Of a stretch of DNA of 64,000 nt, positions 36,601 through 48,278 are shown one piece after another. The stretch's first letter is position 1, and every line of letters starts with the position of its first letter. The notes below the pieces were generated by a model. That model had not been told where the DNA came from and searched no databases. It saw only the letters and a list, made by a program, of their open reading frames with translations. The DNA is from Atherix ibis. Its lineage: Eukaryota > Arthropoda > Insecta > Diptera > Athericidae. The stretch covers positions 35,807,000 to 35,870,999 of the forward strand of contig OY282607.1 of NCBI GenBank assembly GCA_958298945.1. The letters run 5' to 3'. The translations under genes were made by a program, and so were the position numbers.

Positions 36601-39600
36601 ATAGAAGTACTGAATACCATATACCTTAGAAATTAAAGAATACCTGAATTTTCGTATACACAGTGTGTCCCAAAAATAACCGAACTTTTTGAATATAGAA
36701 TAAAATACACATTATCTTTGAAAGTTATTATTTATTCAAAATACGTTCCCTTAGACTTAATACAACGTTTGGAACGATCAACCAGCGCATGATCGATTTT
36801 TTTATGTCATTTGTAGGAATGTTCTTCAGCACCTCGGTTACGGCTGCTTGAATGGCTGGGATGTCATCATAAAATGCTCCTTTCATCTTGGTTTTCAGTT
36901 TTGGAAATAGAAAATAGTCACATGGTGATATATCAAGCGAATACGGAGGGTGGTTGATGAGAGAAGTCCGTTTTTTCATCAAAAATTTGTTCACTTTTTT
37001 GGTCTTGTGACGTGGTGCATTATCGTGCAATAAAAACAGCTGTTTTCCTGCTGGATATTCAGGTCTTACACGACCAATTCTTTTCCACAAACGATCTAAA
37101 ACGCCTAAATAGTATTATCCATTAACAGTTCGACCTTCTGGAACAAATTTCTTGTGGACAATACCCTTCGAATCATAAAAAGTAATCAACATTGTCTTGA
37201 TTCGAGACTTCTGAAAACGCAATTTTTTTGGTTTTGGCTCGCTTTTGGACTTCTATTCAGCAGATTGACGCTTAGTTTCAGGGTCATATTTAAAGCACCA
37301 TGACTCATCACCAGTTATGATCGAATCAAGAAAGTCTGGATCGTTTTCAGAAGTTTCAACAATGTCTTTGCAATGCTCCACACGAGCGATTTAATTCATG
37401 TGGAACAAAACGCTCACAGACCTTTCTTTTACCCAAATCTTCAGTTAAAATTCTCCGAATAGTGTTTTTACTCGTATTTAATTCCTCAGCCAACATTCTC
37501 GTAGTAAAATTTGCATCAATACCAATGATTTCATGGACTTTTTCCACCAATTCAGCACGATTACTAGCTTCCGGACGACCTGGCCTTAGATCGCCCTTTA
37601 AATGCTCACGACCATTTTTAAATCGTGTAAACCACGTATAAACTTGAGTATGACTCATACAATCATCACCAAAAACTTTTTCCATCAATTCGTATGTCTT
37701 AGCAAATTTTTTTCAAGTTTAAAACAAAATTTTATATTTGCTCTTTGTTCCATTTTTGTTTTTTCTTTAGTGTAACATTAGTACACTTTTTCTTTTATTG
37801 AAATGGCTGTAACTTTCACATCTGTTATCCGATTTACATGAATTTAGGTGCGTTTGAAAGAGGATGAATGTATCTTTTTAATGATGCACCTTTCCATTTT
37901 TTACTTACTTATTCGAAACTATATACATTAGTTATTAAATAAAAAAAGTACTTCAAATTCAAATTGACGATATATGTTAAAATTGCATATGTAAACAAAA
38001 CTTAAATATGCGGAATATTCGATTTGCTATCATTGGCACGCTAGTTATTTGATTTATATTTACAAAATAAACAATAAGCTAAAATACGATTCCATTTAAT
38101 AACTAAAGATTCGAAAAAATATAAAAATGCGAAATGCAGTTAAGGTAAAATTAAATTTCTCTTGAAATAAGTGAACTTTTTGGAAGTCAGAAAGTTTCCA
38201 TTACGAAAACTAGATGTCACTGGCGATAATATCTAAACGAGAAAATTCTCCACATAAATATTCATGTTGTTCGACTTTTCGCCGCCAGGTGTAAATATGA
38301 CGATATGAAATAAATCTTTAATCTTAGTCGTATCATTTATGCGTAAAGAAGCAGATTTTTTAATATTGCGTGTTTTGTTGTTTGATGGAATTAGTTTTGT
38401 AAATATGCAATAAAACAAAGATTTTTTTTTTAAATATTTATTTATTTATTATGTATTTTCATTTTATTTATTTCACTGTATATTATTTATTAAAACAGAA
38501 TTTTTAAAGTGGGTAATAGTATATAAAAATATGAATTGTAAGTTATTTGATTATATGAAAGCAATTATGTGCACATTAAGATGTTAATCGTATACAATAT
38601 TAAAGAAAATGTTTTAAAACTAAATTACAAAATAAAAAATATAATGTACTTAAAAACTTAATAAATAATATTTTTAAAAAATAAAAAAAAATATTATTTA
38701 GTAAATGCATTATAATGTGGTATAATAGAGCAAGCAAAACAAATTTATTTAAATAATAAGCTTACCGAAGAATAAACTTTAATTATTATAACACAATGAA
38801 AACCGCAATGGAAAATAGACAGAAAAATTCGGTCCCTTAAACTTTCTTACACACACTTTATATACACCGGCACTGTACTATTTTATGGTAAACATTGAAC
38901 TGTCAACATCGGATTCACAAATGACAAAGCTAACCCCCAAGTCTCCACTTTCATGGAGAATTAAAGTTTTCAAACTCTCCGAAAGTCTACAAAATTGAGG
39001 TGGTTTATATTTGATTGATATTTACGAAATGTATAATAAACCTAAAATAGAATTCCATGTCGTATCAAAAGATTGTACAAAAAATAAAATTGACCTATCG
39101 TTGTATTTAAATTGTATTTTTGTTTCCAATAAGTGAATTAAAATAAATATAAATTATGCTTTTGCAATTAAATAAATTTCCATTATGACACATAGATGGC
39201 AGTGGGTGTCATGTCTACATAAAAAATTTTGTCCAGCTAATTGGCCCAGTTTGTAAAGGGTTTTCGAATAAGAGTGATATGATTTCTTTTTAAAAAAAAA
39301 CACACACTAATTGTTAAGGAAATTCAAATGTTTTTTATTTAATGTGAAGTACAATCGATACAATTAAGTTCTGAATAAAACGTCATTCAAATGGCCTCCA
39401 CGACTTCTTTTGCAGGAACGAATTCGATGAACCCAATTTTCGAGCACTTTTTCCACTAAATATAGTCGTACACATATGTCATGAATAGCACGTTCAATAT
39501 TGACTTCTAAAGCTTGAAGAGAGTCTGGTTTATTGTTAAAGACCAATGACTTCAAATAACCCCACAAGAAATAGTCTAATGGTGTTAATCACAACTTCTT

Positions 39601-41984
39601 GGAGGCCATTCAATATCACAATTTCTTGAAATAATCGAATCTCCAAACTTTTCTCGCAATAATTCGGTTATTGCACGTGCTGTGTGGGACATAGCCCCTT
39701 CTTGTTGGAACCAGATGTTGTCAAGATCAACTTCTTCCAATTTCTGCCATAAAAAGTTGTTTATCATCGATCTATACCGCTCTCCATTGACAGTAACGGT
39801 GTTACCAGCTTTATTTCGAAAGAAGTACGGACCGATGATCCCACCAGACCAAAAACCACACCAAACTGTCAATTTAGGTGAATGTAATTCGTGTTCATGA
39901 ATAATTTGTGGATTTTCTTCGCAACAGAATCGACAGTTTTGTTTATTTACCGCACCACTCAGATGAAAGTGAGCCTCATCGGAGAAGGTGATTTTCTTAA
40001 AAAAACCGTTATCGTTTTCAAGTTGCTCCAAGACAAAATCAGTAAATTCACGACTTTTACGGTGGTCCAATGGCTTCAGTTCTTGAGTGATAACAATTTT
40101 ATATGGATGCAAGCCCAAATCTTTTCTCAAAATTCGCCAGGTTGTGGTTTGAGACAGTCCCAATTCTTGAGAACGTCTTGGAATCGACAAATTGCGGTCT
40201 TCAGCAACACTTGTCTGAACGGCAGCAATATTTTCATTACTTCGAGGGGTTCTTCGTCTTATTGGCACTTGAACATTATGTAAAGAAAATGTACGCTCGA
40301 AATTTTTAACAATTCGAAGAGTAGCGAGCACAGTTGAACGATTATTACGACCATAAAATGGCAAAAGCGCACGAAAAGTTGCACTTGGAAAACGATTATT
40401 TTGATAATAAAATTGAATAATTTGTAAATGTTGTTCTTGCGTATATCTCTCTATGATGAAATTATAAGCATTACTGAATACAATGAAAAAAAATGACAGA
40501 TCATAACATATTACAAATGGCCGAAACGTCACTTAGAAATCATATCACTCTTATTGGAAAACCCTATACAAGCAGCGAAGTAGATTTCGATCAGCTTATA
40601 AAAATCATTCTGAACCTTCCTCAACTTTTTTCTTAACCTTTTATTTTCCGTTTTGATCTGACTTCTGATATTTAAAAAATCAAATAATATTCATATGACA
40701 GAAAATAAATCCGTAATTTAAAAATTTTGTTTTTATGTTAGATTTAATGACTTTCAGTTAAATAATTTTATACATTTTTTGGGTTATTAAAGCTCGCGAT
40801 AATGCCTAATTTAAAAAAGTAACAAGAATTAGAGTTGACAATTTTATTGTACGTTCAAATTGGTACAAAAGAAATTATGTAGAGAATATTGCAGTGACTA
40901 TGAATTTAAATTAAAATTGGTATAAAACAATTTAATGTGAGGTTTGGCGCAGCATCTACATTTAATCACAGACCATATGGACCTGCATTTTTAATCTCGT
41001 CTCATGCAGTATTCTGCGTGTTTAATTAGTTCGATGTCAAATTTTCGGACTCATATTTTAGAATTGATCAATTACTGCTAATTACTTCTGCTTGTGCATT
41101 AAACTAAATACTCATATGACCACGAATAGACAATATAATCGACCAATATAATTATCTGTTAAGAAAACGAAACTAAAATAATTGAAATTCTCCTTTCGTA
41201 AGTTCATGAAATAAAAAAAAAGTTTTTTATGATCCACTCATCGCTAACTGATTCGATAAGCTCTTAAACAACAAGATTGAAATTGTCTGGCTTGTATGTG
41301 TAGCATCACATGTGAGTCATTCACTTCTGTCTGCTCATTTACCTAAAAATAAAGTTAATAGAACCGAGAAACGATCTGATAAATTCTTTTTGTAAATTAA
41401 TATTTAATTAAACTAATTGTGTTTTTTTGTACTTTATTTTCTTAGATACCGCAACACATTCTGGAAATATTTTGAAAATCAATTCTGTGAAGAAGGAGCA
41501 TCGTGGTACATACTATTGTGTCGCTGATAACGGAGTCGGAAAAGGTGATCGACGAAACATCAATTTGGAAGTGGAATTCTCACCAGTTATCACAATACCT
41601 CGTCCACGTTTGGGTCAGGCTCTTCAATACGACATGGATTTAGAATGTCACATTGAAGCTTATCCTCCACCAGCTATAGTTTGGCTCAAAGATGATATTG
41701 TACTGTCTAATAATCAACATTATGCTATCTCACATTTTGCAACCGCTGATGAATTTACCGATTCAACATTACGTGTAATTACTATTGAAAAGAAACAGTA
41801 TGGCGATTATGTTTGTAAAGCGGTTAATAAACTTGGTCAAGCCGAAGATAAAGTGAATCTTTTCGAAACCGTAATTCCTGTCTGTCCACCAGCATGTGGC
41901 CAAGGATATTATGCTGGCGCTGAGAGTGTTTCGATTTCTTCATTTTTTATTGTAGTTTTTAGTATATTAATTTTATTTAGTTAA
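33620..41984 (+). CDS. Lac: Lachesin, GPI-anchored immunoglobulin-superfamily adhesion protein
   Basis: Two coding exons (33620-34160 and 41446-41984) join in phase to 359 residues, the length of Drosophila Lachesin. A signal peptide (LLIGALLPLCCLS) precedes three immunoglobulin domains. Domain 1 begins at QRTPTISYITQEQIKDIGGT and ends near the YGC cysteine. Domain 2 begins RRPPIISDNSTQS and spans the intron. Domain 3 begins FSPVITIPRPRLGQALQYDM. VCPPACGQGYY and a hydrophobic tail (SSFFIVVFSILILFS) form a GPI-attachment signal. Known role: homophilic adhesion at septate junctions of tracheal and neural epithelia. An in-frame ATG at 33641 is an alternative start. The 7285-bp intron is full of transposons (P-like fragments, a DUF7869-like element, two mariners). 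The exons are intact. Confidence 0.95.
34732..34903 (+). mobile_element. P-like element, 5' end fragment (copy 5)
   Basis: Starts with a diverged terminus (CTTAGAGATTAAAAAATACC) and continues through TATACGCAGTTTTCTGGC and GACATCTAGTTTTCGTAAT. It stops where the 142-bp repeat begins. Confidence 0.75.
34904..35046 (+). repeat. 142-bp dispersed repeat, copy 2
   Basis: Direct copy of 31701-31842 with few substitutions (same start ATTATTCAACTAAC and same end TTATTTTCCGAT). It is inserted between P-like fragment 5 and the next element. Confidence 0.85.
35049..36588 (+). mobile_element. Uncharacterised DNA-type element with DUF7869-like coding remnant
   Basis: A 1540-bp unit with 19-bp inverted ends, CAATTGAAGACACCGCTGC, and a complement with one mismatch at 36570-36588. 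Plus-strand translation gives a degenerate protein: FDFQQNMPLPHVTSG, GGNDVVSFLHYF, KIYFYSDSCSSQNKNK, FPEPGHSFLPYDRSF, then the clean frame 35843-36220 (EEWVQLVKN, GISSYRVMAYTSKG). The 'YSDSC..QNKN' and 'GHSFLPYDR' blocks resemble a domain found in many insect uncharacterised proteins (DUF7869), thought to be transposon-derived. Two or more stops break the frame. Clear target duplications were not seen. Superfamily unknown. Confidence 0.6.
35214..35239. repeat. 26-bp perfect palindrome
   Basis: AAGAGGCAGCTCC followed by its exact complement, centre CCGG. A related GAGCTGCCTCC motif occurs near the right end at 36554, so it may be a subterminal element of the transposon around it. Confidence 0.85.
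36589..36656 (+). repeat. Direct repeat of the 34.7 kb junction, with P-like terminus (copy 6)
   Basis: The segment GACGTGCGATTATA…GAAGTACTGAATA…ACCTTAGA occurs here and at 34697-34765. It includes a P-like 5' terminus (CTTAGAAATTAAAGAATACC from 36625) that is cut after about 32 bp by a mariner at 36659. The duplication frames the DUF7869-like element and the 142-bp repeat. Confidence 0.7.
36659..37760 (-). mobile_element. DD34D mariner (family B), one end lost
   Basis: The left end CACAGTGTGTCCCAAAAATA is a typical mariner terminus preceded by TA. Minus-strand translation gives the whole transposase in pieces. The N-terminal part is at 37356-37688 (MSHTQVYTWFTRFKNGREHL, GRPEASNR), with an upstream ATG at about 37753 in another frame. 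The first catalytic D is in TMLITFYDSKG, the second in LLHDNAPRH and the third in LDISPCDYFLF, with 34 residues between the last two. Frameshifts and at least one stop disable it. The matching right terminus was not found; the element is lost in AT-rich sequence by about 37940. Confidence 0.85.
38036..39235 (-). mobile_element. P-like element, two inverted fragments (copy 7)
   Basis: 38036-38327 is the reverse complement of a 5' end (ending …TCTTTAATCTTAG, preceded by the TTACGAAAACTAGATGTCAC block). 38328-39235 is the reverse complement of a different internal part, from the TTTATGCGTAAAGAAGCAG block through TATACACCGGCACTGTAC to GCAGTGGGTGTCATGTCTAC. The order shows that two copies or a rearranged copy were joined. 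No THAP exon is visible. Confidence 0.75.
39256..40566 (-). mobile_element. DD41D (rosa-like) mariner, full length
   Basis: A 1311-bp element with inverted ends (AAGGGTTTTCGAATAAGAGT at the left; right end complement of TAGGGTTTTCCAATAAGAGT), flanked by TA. It sits in the Lachesin intron. It is the same family as the interrupted copy at 12865-18530 and serves as the unoccupied reference for the gypsy insertion. Confidence 0.92.
39364..40532 (-). pseudogene. DD41D mariner transposase, nearly intact but dead
   Basis: One open frame (39585-40532) covers the N-terminal helix-turn-helix (YTQEQHLQIIQFYYQNNRF), the SRSQELGLSQTTTWRILRKD-like second helix region, the first catalytic D (TFSDEAHFHLSG) and the second catalytic block. 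That block reads FQQEGAMSH, with glutamate where the sister copy has aspartate. One missing T after RSCD shifts the frame. The C-terminal part with the third catalytic region and tail continues in 39364-39567. Thus a frameshift and a catalytic substitution both argue against activity. The length otherwise matches a complete transposase of about 345 residues. Confidence 0.9.
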
Positions 41985-42984
41985 AAGGACATGTTTATCA
42001 TTAGTAAAAAAAAGAAGTTCTTTATATTTTTTTCCCTTTTGGGAGAAAAAATGAAACGAATTTTAAGAAATTGAAATAAAACAAATATATTCTCAAATCT
42101 AAAACGAAAACGAACCCAATCAGCAAATTATATAAGAAAGAATAGACGAAAAATACAAATAAAAAACAAAAATTAATAGAATAGATTAAAATTAATTGAA
42201 TTAATTAAAATTATAACAATCCGTCCAAAATGTAATATCAATAAAGAGTATCGTTAAGAATTTTTAATAACACAGATATACAACCAAAAAAAATCTATAT
42301 AAGAAATGTGTATAATATACGTTGTTTAAAAAAAATTAATGGTCATTATTCGTACCAATGTACATTCCAATTTGTGTTTGTATAAAAAAAGATTCAATGC
42401 ATTATTTGGAACATTCCATTTAAAGACTAAATAAAGATCAAAACAAATCCGTCCAAAAAAAAAATCTGTGCCTTCAAATAATTTATAACATTAAAAATTG
42501 TAATCTCATAAAATTATCAATATTCTTAATAATTTTGTTTATAAATAAAACCGTTTTTTTATAATTGTCTTATAATTTTCTAAGTGATAATAAAAAAATA
42601 TTAATAAACAAAAATAATTAGAAATTGATATTAAAAAAAAATAATAAGAATTTTAAATATTTTCTAATTTTCTGATGAAAAATGTTAGTTTTTTTTTAGT
42701 TATAATAAAAATATTATGTCGCCAAATGGCCTTTAGTGTCGTGGCGCTTAGAAGTTTTTTTTAATGATAACAAAACCAACCAACAAACAAATAAAAAAAA
42801 TTATGTTTTCCAATTCTAGATTTAATTTTGTTCACTTTGACTTTTGTAATAATAGAATTCTCAAGTACAAAATAATATATGATATTTTATTTGCAATGTA
42901 ATTAATTATTTTTATTAGCTGAGCCATTTTTTTTAAAGTGGTATAATTATTTTTATTCTTCTTGGAAATATTTAATGAACGGAA
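41985..42984 (+). other. Lachesin 3'UTR and flank
   Basis: AT-rich sequence with several AATAAA signals (for example near 42075, 42240 and 42430), fitting a long 3'UTR. No coding content. Confidence 0.45.
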
Positions 42985-43620
42985 TACTACCATCACGTTG
43001 CCCCAGAAATTTTTGACTTGCCCATACCCATCAAGGCCACCCTCTCCCCCTTGTAAGTTAACAGGAACAAAATTCCCTTCGACATGACAGATTCAGCGTG
43101 AGCTTTGGCGCTGGCTGCCACTTCGAAGCCGACTTAAAGGCTCGCGTGCAAATTTTAAGTCACCCTACATCCCGACTTAGACCCGCGTAAATATATGCAG
43201 GCCATTTTGCAGGAATTTTCCACGTGCTGGCCATTTTATCAGAATTTTCCACGTGCTGGCCATTTTCTCATAATTTTCCACGTGCTGGCCATTTTGTCGG
43301 AATTTTTCACGTGCTGGCCATTTTAATGGAATTTTCCACGTGCTAACCATTTTGTCGGAATTTTCCACGTGCTGGCCATTTTGTCGGAATTTTCCACGTG
43401 TTGACCATTTTGTCGGAATTTTCCACGTGCTGACCATTTTGTCAGAATTTTCCAAGTGCTGGCCATTTTGTCGGAAATTTTCACGTGCTGCCATTTTGTA
43501 GGAATTTTCCACGTGCTGACCATTTTGTCAGAACTTTCCACGTGCTGGCCATTTTGTCAGAACTTTCCACGTGCTGGCCAATTTGTCGGAATTTTCTATG
43601 TGCTGACCATTTTACCATTT
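42985..43620. repeat. Orphan piece of the 1144-bp repeat with expanded minisatellite
   Basis: Begins with the array-unit blocks ACTACCATCACGTTG, CCATACCCATCAAGGCCACC and GACATGACAGATTCAGCGTG, then runs into a long 29-bp minisatellite. It lacks the other half of the unit. It lies about 2.7 kb left of the main array, on the other side of the ZAD zinc-finger gene. Confidence 0.88.
43190..43612. repeat. 29-bp minisatellite, about 14 copies, each with an E-box
   Basis: The unit is GGCCATTTTGTCGGAATTTT followed by CCACGTGCT. Fourteen copies with point changes can be aligned by eye; twelve keep the palindromic CACGTG. The period is not a multiple of three and has no stop in the minus frames, so long open frames with a 29-residue period appear. 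These are by-products, not genes. The main array has two or three copies of the same unit per 1144 bp. Confidence 0.92.
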
Positions 43621-44871
43621 GCAATACTGGATCAGATTGGTTTTTTTGCAGTCTCTCCCATATACTACCAAAATTCTTCTTTTATGTTTTTATCAACTTA
43701 TTTTTAAATTTATTAAAATAAATCTATATTATAATTATAGATGAAATCACAATATTCAAACTGACAGCCGTCGGAATTCACTCTTCCTACTCGGAAAGGA
43801 AAAATAAAATTTCCTAAATAAATTATTAATAAATTGATATATCCACTCTTCAGCAAGTTGAACAACGGAGTTAAACTCTATAAAATGTAATTGTAATAAT
43901 GTTTTTCAATTAAAATATAAAATAAAAGTTCTTGAAATTTTAAAATGTAATTTATTTAAAAATTTGAATATTACGGAACTTTTATAATAAATAAAGTATT
44001 ACGAATCCATTTCGCCATTTTGCTAGCGTACTTGTTTCCTTTTTCTTTGGACATACACTATGTTTATAGGAAACACTGCATCTTTTCCGTGCATTTCATT
44101 TAGGTCGTTCTACTTCCTCCAAAGTATATCTCCTCCTCTAGGATGATGCAGCGAATCCAATTATGATTACTTCTTTGTATTTAACGATGCCAATTTTTTG
44201 ATGATTTCTTTTATTATATAGATAAAGGAAAATAATTGTTTGTACTAGTTCATGGTGAGTTTCAAGTAGGGAGATGCCACCATCACCATTTTTGGTTCAA
44301 ATCTTATGAACAATTTACCTTTATTATAATTAATAACTGTCTGTGATTTAGATAACTCTATTCTTATATACAAATAGAACTCTTCAGTCATCGTATTTCG
44401 TACTAAGCATCAATGTCTTTTCACTTAAGTGTGGCTGTTTTATTAAAATTTCCTTGAGTTTCAATTTCTCCTTTTTTAATTTGGCCTTTAGCACTTCTTT
44501 TCAATTATTTTTGCAAAATTTTAGGAGTCTATTATGATCAGATGTTTTGCCCACACTAATCAACCATTTAAGCTGAAATATACAAGATGTATATATTTTT
44601 ACGTATAGCTTAAAAAGAAATTTGAATACGGGTAAGTACACGCGGTTCCAGTAAATGAAAAGGCATTGTGTGACCGCATGATTCAAATAAACAAATAGCA
44701 AATCCCAAAGCAATGTCTCCATTAATTAACGTGTTAATATAATTCTCCATTTATTCAATATTTCATTAAATGAAAATTAATTAAAAACCGAATATTTAAA
44801 AATGTATATACAATTTTTTTTTTCAATTAATTTTTATAATTTGCTTAAGAGGAAAACTAAATATGTTTTCT
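43621..44871. other. Intergenic
   Basis: AT-rich DNA between the minisatellite and the zinc-finger gene. No gene recognised. The part next to 44872 is its 3'UTR. Confidence 0.4.
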
Positions 44872-45977
44872 CTATTGAATACTGTTTCTTTCTGGTTGGC
44901 ATTTTTTCATATGATTTTTTAATAGTTGATTGTAGCCATAAGCGGAATTACACAATTTACATATGAACGGTTTCTCTTTGGTATGTGATCTTATATGGGC
45001 TTTTAAATTGTAAGCCGATGCAAAAGTTTTTTCACATTTTGTACAATTATATGGTCTTTCGCCAGTATGCGTCCGCATGTGTTGTTTTAAATAAGTACTA
45101 TTTTTGTAACGTCTATCACATATTCCGCATACGTAACGTGGTGTGTTATGTTTTTGTTTATGATTGTATAAACTTTTCTGCAATCTGTATGATTTTCCGC
45201 ATATATCACATTCGAAAGATTGTTTAGAATGATAGTCACGTTTATGATTATTTAGAATGTAGGAGCAATAAAAGGATTTTTCACAATTGTTTAGATTACA
45301 AACGAATGGTTTTATGCCCAAGTGTTGATTTATATGACCTTGTATACGTGATTTTTCTACCATTTTACCACATTGATCACAGGGTCGAAGAGAATCACGA
45401 TATTTAATTTTTCGCTCTTCTTTACTTAGCTGTCCCTTGATGCTAGATTTCGATTTAATTATTTTATCAACACAATATTCTGAACTATTTTCAGTTCTAT
45501 TCTGTTCGTGCTCATCGAATCCAAGCAATGAGGCTATCTCCAATTCATCATCTTCAAATATATCATGCTGGCCTTCAAATTTGTCTTCACTATTAATGTT
45601 GATTTCACTATTTGCATCAATTTGCTTACAAATTTTTGAATAATCCTTATTGCCCTTAATTTGTTGTAATAAAATCTTTTGTGTTTCATGACATTTAAAT
45701 CGAAATAATTTAATATCCTGTATCATCGCATAACAATTAATGCAAATATGTTTTGGTAAAAAATCACAGTTTTTAATCTAAAATTTGAAACAAGAATATT
45801 TAATGATTATAAATAAAAAAATAATATCCAAATATAAACATTTAACCTATTTTTACAAACCTCTATGCCAGTGTAGTTAAAAATATCTTTAATTATATTT
45901 TCGCTTGTAGAAGTTACAATTGTTTTATTTGGGTTCAGACCACCACAAAGTCGGCACTTTTCTTCTAATATTTCCAT
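44872..45977 (-). CDS. ZAD-C2H2 zinc-finger transcription factor
   Basis: Two exons (45861-45977 and 44872-45777) give 340 residues. The N terminus is a zinc-finger-associated domain: CRLCGG near residue 8 and HICINC near residue 50 supply the four zinc ligands. An acidic linker follows (EDKFEGQHDIFEDDELEIAS). Then come six C2H2 fingers from about residue 170 (CDQCGKMVEKSRIQGHINQH, CNLNNCEKSF…, CDICGKSYRL…, CGICDRRYKN…, CTKCEKTFAS…, CKLCNSAYGY…). The last has cysteine as its fourth ligand. TGERPYNC and TKEKPFIC linkers are canonical. ZAD proteins are an insect-expanded family of DNA-binding regulators, often heterochromatin- or transposon-linked. The specific orthologue cannot be named. It lies between two blocks of the 1144-bp repeat. 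Confidence 0.9.
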
Positions 45978-46310
45978 AAATTTACTATTTTATTTTAATT
46001 TGAAATTATTATTTTCACAATGAATAAATTACAATTTAAAAATGTAAACAAATTGTCATCCAATTTTTGTGTTTAACGAAAGTCTAACAGAGCTGTCATT
46101 TTGTTCGGTAAGTTTCGTCTTTTTTCTGACGGTATGGTTCTAGTCTGAGATTTATTTGACTTAAACCGCAATCCACCAATAAACTCCACTCTATAAAGTG
46201 ACTGTTGTTACTGTAGCCTCCTCTCTATCAAAAATTTGTTAACAGCAATTTTAATAATAAATAAATTCCATAATTAAAATATCCACATATTTTTCATTTT
46301 TACTGAAATT
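45978..46310. other. Upstream region of the ZAD gene
   Basis: About 330 bp between the ZAD start codon and the first array unit, presumably holding its promoter. The array begins abruptly at TGCTCGTACACGTGCC. Confidence 0.4.
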
Positions 46311-48278
46311 TGCTCGTACACGTGCCTCAGCTAAATCTGGGCGTTTTGGTACAAGAAGCATTTCCCACCCACGACTGCTTCCATCTCTCAGTAAAAAGAT
46401 AGGTTTTAGCCTTGGTGAGGTTGTTGTTGTAAAATTGTTCGAAAAAGTTTGACCACAACTAACACCCTTCCCTTTAGTCGTAGCTCCTTGAGAGTACTAC
46501 CATCAAGTTCTCCCAGAAATTCCTGACTTGTCCATATCCATCAAGGCCACCCTCTCCCCCTCCTTAGTTTACAGGAACAAAATTCCCTTCGACATGACAG
46601 ATTCAGCGTGAGCTTTGGCGCTGACTGCAACTTCGAAGCCGACTTCAAAGACTCGACCGCAAATTTGAAGTCGTCCTACATCCTGACTTTGACGCCGATT
46701 AGACGCCAGCTTCGTCGTCCTTGTTTCGCGCGTAAATTTGTGCAGGCCATATTGTCGAAATTTTCCACGTGCTGGCCATTTTGTCGGAATTTTCCATGTG
46801 CTGGCCATTTATACGCAATTTCTCACTAGTTTTTTTTACAAGAATTGCTTCTGCATGTGTATTTGTATTGGGATGTGACTACTAACATTACTAACTTGTA
46901 GTCCAAGGATTTCTCCACCTTCCCTTAGCAAAGACGCCATATTGCCACTACAAAAACAGGTACAATACAATATTAAGTGTACGCATTTACTAATATATAC
47001 ATTATTGACTTTAGCATATTGACCAGCGTACAAACCTTCCAACGTACATTTCCAAGCTCAGCGATAACACATCCAAGTGAAATATGCCATGCCATGTAGT
47101 TAACATTTTTTCAAGCCACCAATAACATCTTTCGACCACATTGCATTAGTATTAGTGATTCTAGAGAAATTTTCTGTGAAAATCTGCTGCACATTGTAGC
47201 GAAAAAATACAAAAATGTACGTGCATGCAAATATACAAATTCACGTACGGTGCGCTGCATGTGTGTGAGTGAGAGTGATTATAGAGTTCTGGGAATGCGG
47301 GGATGCTTAGCTGCATAGATATGACTGTGCAAATGGTAGTTTTTCGTGCAAAGTCGCTATCTAATATGCAGCGTCAAATAGTGCCATATGTATATTTTTG
47401 TCTAGTTCGGCTCCCAAGCGTCGGATGGAGTTCGGATTTGCTCGTACACGTGCCACAGCTAAATCTGGGCGTTTTGGTACAAGAAAGATTGTCCTCCGCC
47501 GACTGCTTCCATCTCTCAGTAAAAAGATAGGTTTTAGCCTTGGTGAGGTTGTTGTTGTAAATTTGTTCGAAAAGTTTGACCCCAACTAACACCCCTTTCT
47601 TTAGTCGTAGCTCCTTGAGAGTACTACCATCACGTTGTCTCAGATTTGCCTGACTTGTCCATACCCATCAAGGCCACCCTCTCCCCCATGTTAGTTTACA
47701 GGAACCAAATTCCTTTCGACATGACAGATTCAGCGTGAGCTTTGGCGCTGACTGCAACTTCGAAACCGACTTCAAGGCTCGACCGCAAATTTTAAGTCGT
47801 CCTACATCCTTACTTAGACGCTAGCTTAGTCGTCCTTGTTTCGCGCGTAAATTTGTGCAGGCCATTTTGTCGGAATTTTCTACGTGCTGGCCATTTTGTC
47901 GGAATTTTCCACGTGCTGGCCATTTTGTCGGAATTTTCCATGTGCTGGCCATTTGTACGCAATTTCTCACTAGTTTTTTTTACAAGAATTGCTTCTGCAT
48001 GTGTATTTGCATTGGGATGTGACTACTAACATTACTAACTTATAGTCCAAGGATTTCTCCACCTTCCCTTAGCAAAGACGCCATATTGCCACTACAAAAA
48101 CAGGTACAATACAATATTAAGTGTACGCATTTACTAATATATACATTATTGACTTTAGCAAATTGACCAGCGTACAAACCTTCCAACGTACATTTCCAAG
48201 CTCAGCGACAACACATCCAAGTGAAATATGCCATGCCATGTAGCTAACATTTTTTCAAGCCACCAATAACATCTTTCG

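Noticed and set aside
43177..43512. 111-residue frame in the expanded minisatellite
   Set aside because: Same cause: a stop-free 29-bp repeat. It is not a gene.
43190..43612. CRISPR-like array
   Set aside because: The 29-bp units are directly adjacent without unique spacers, and the genome is a eukaryote's. It is a minisatellite.
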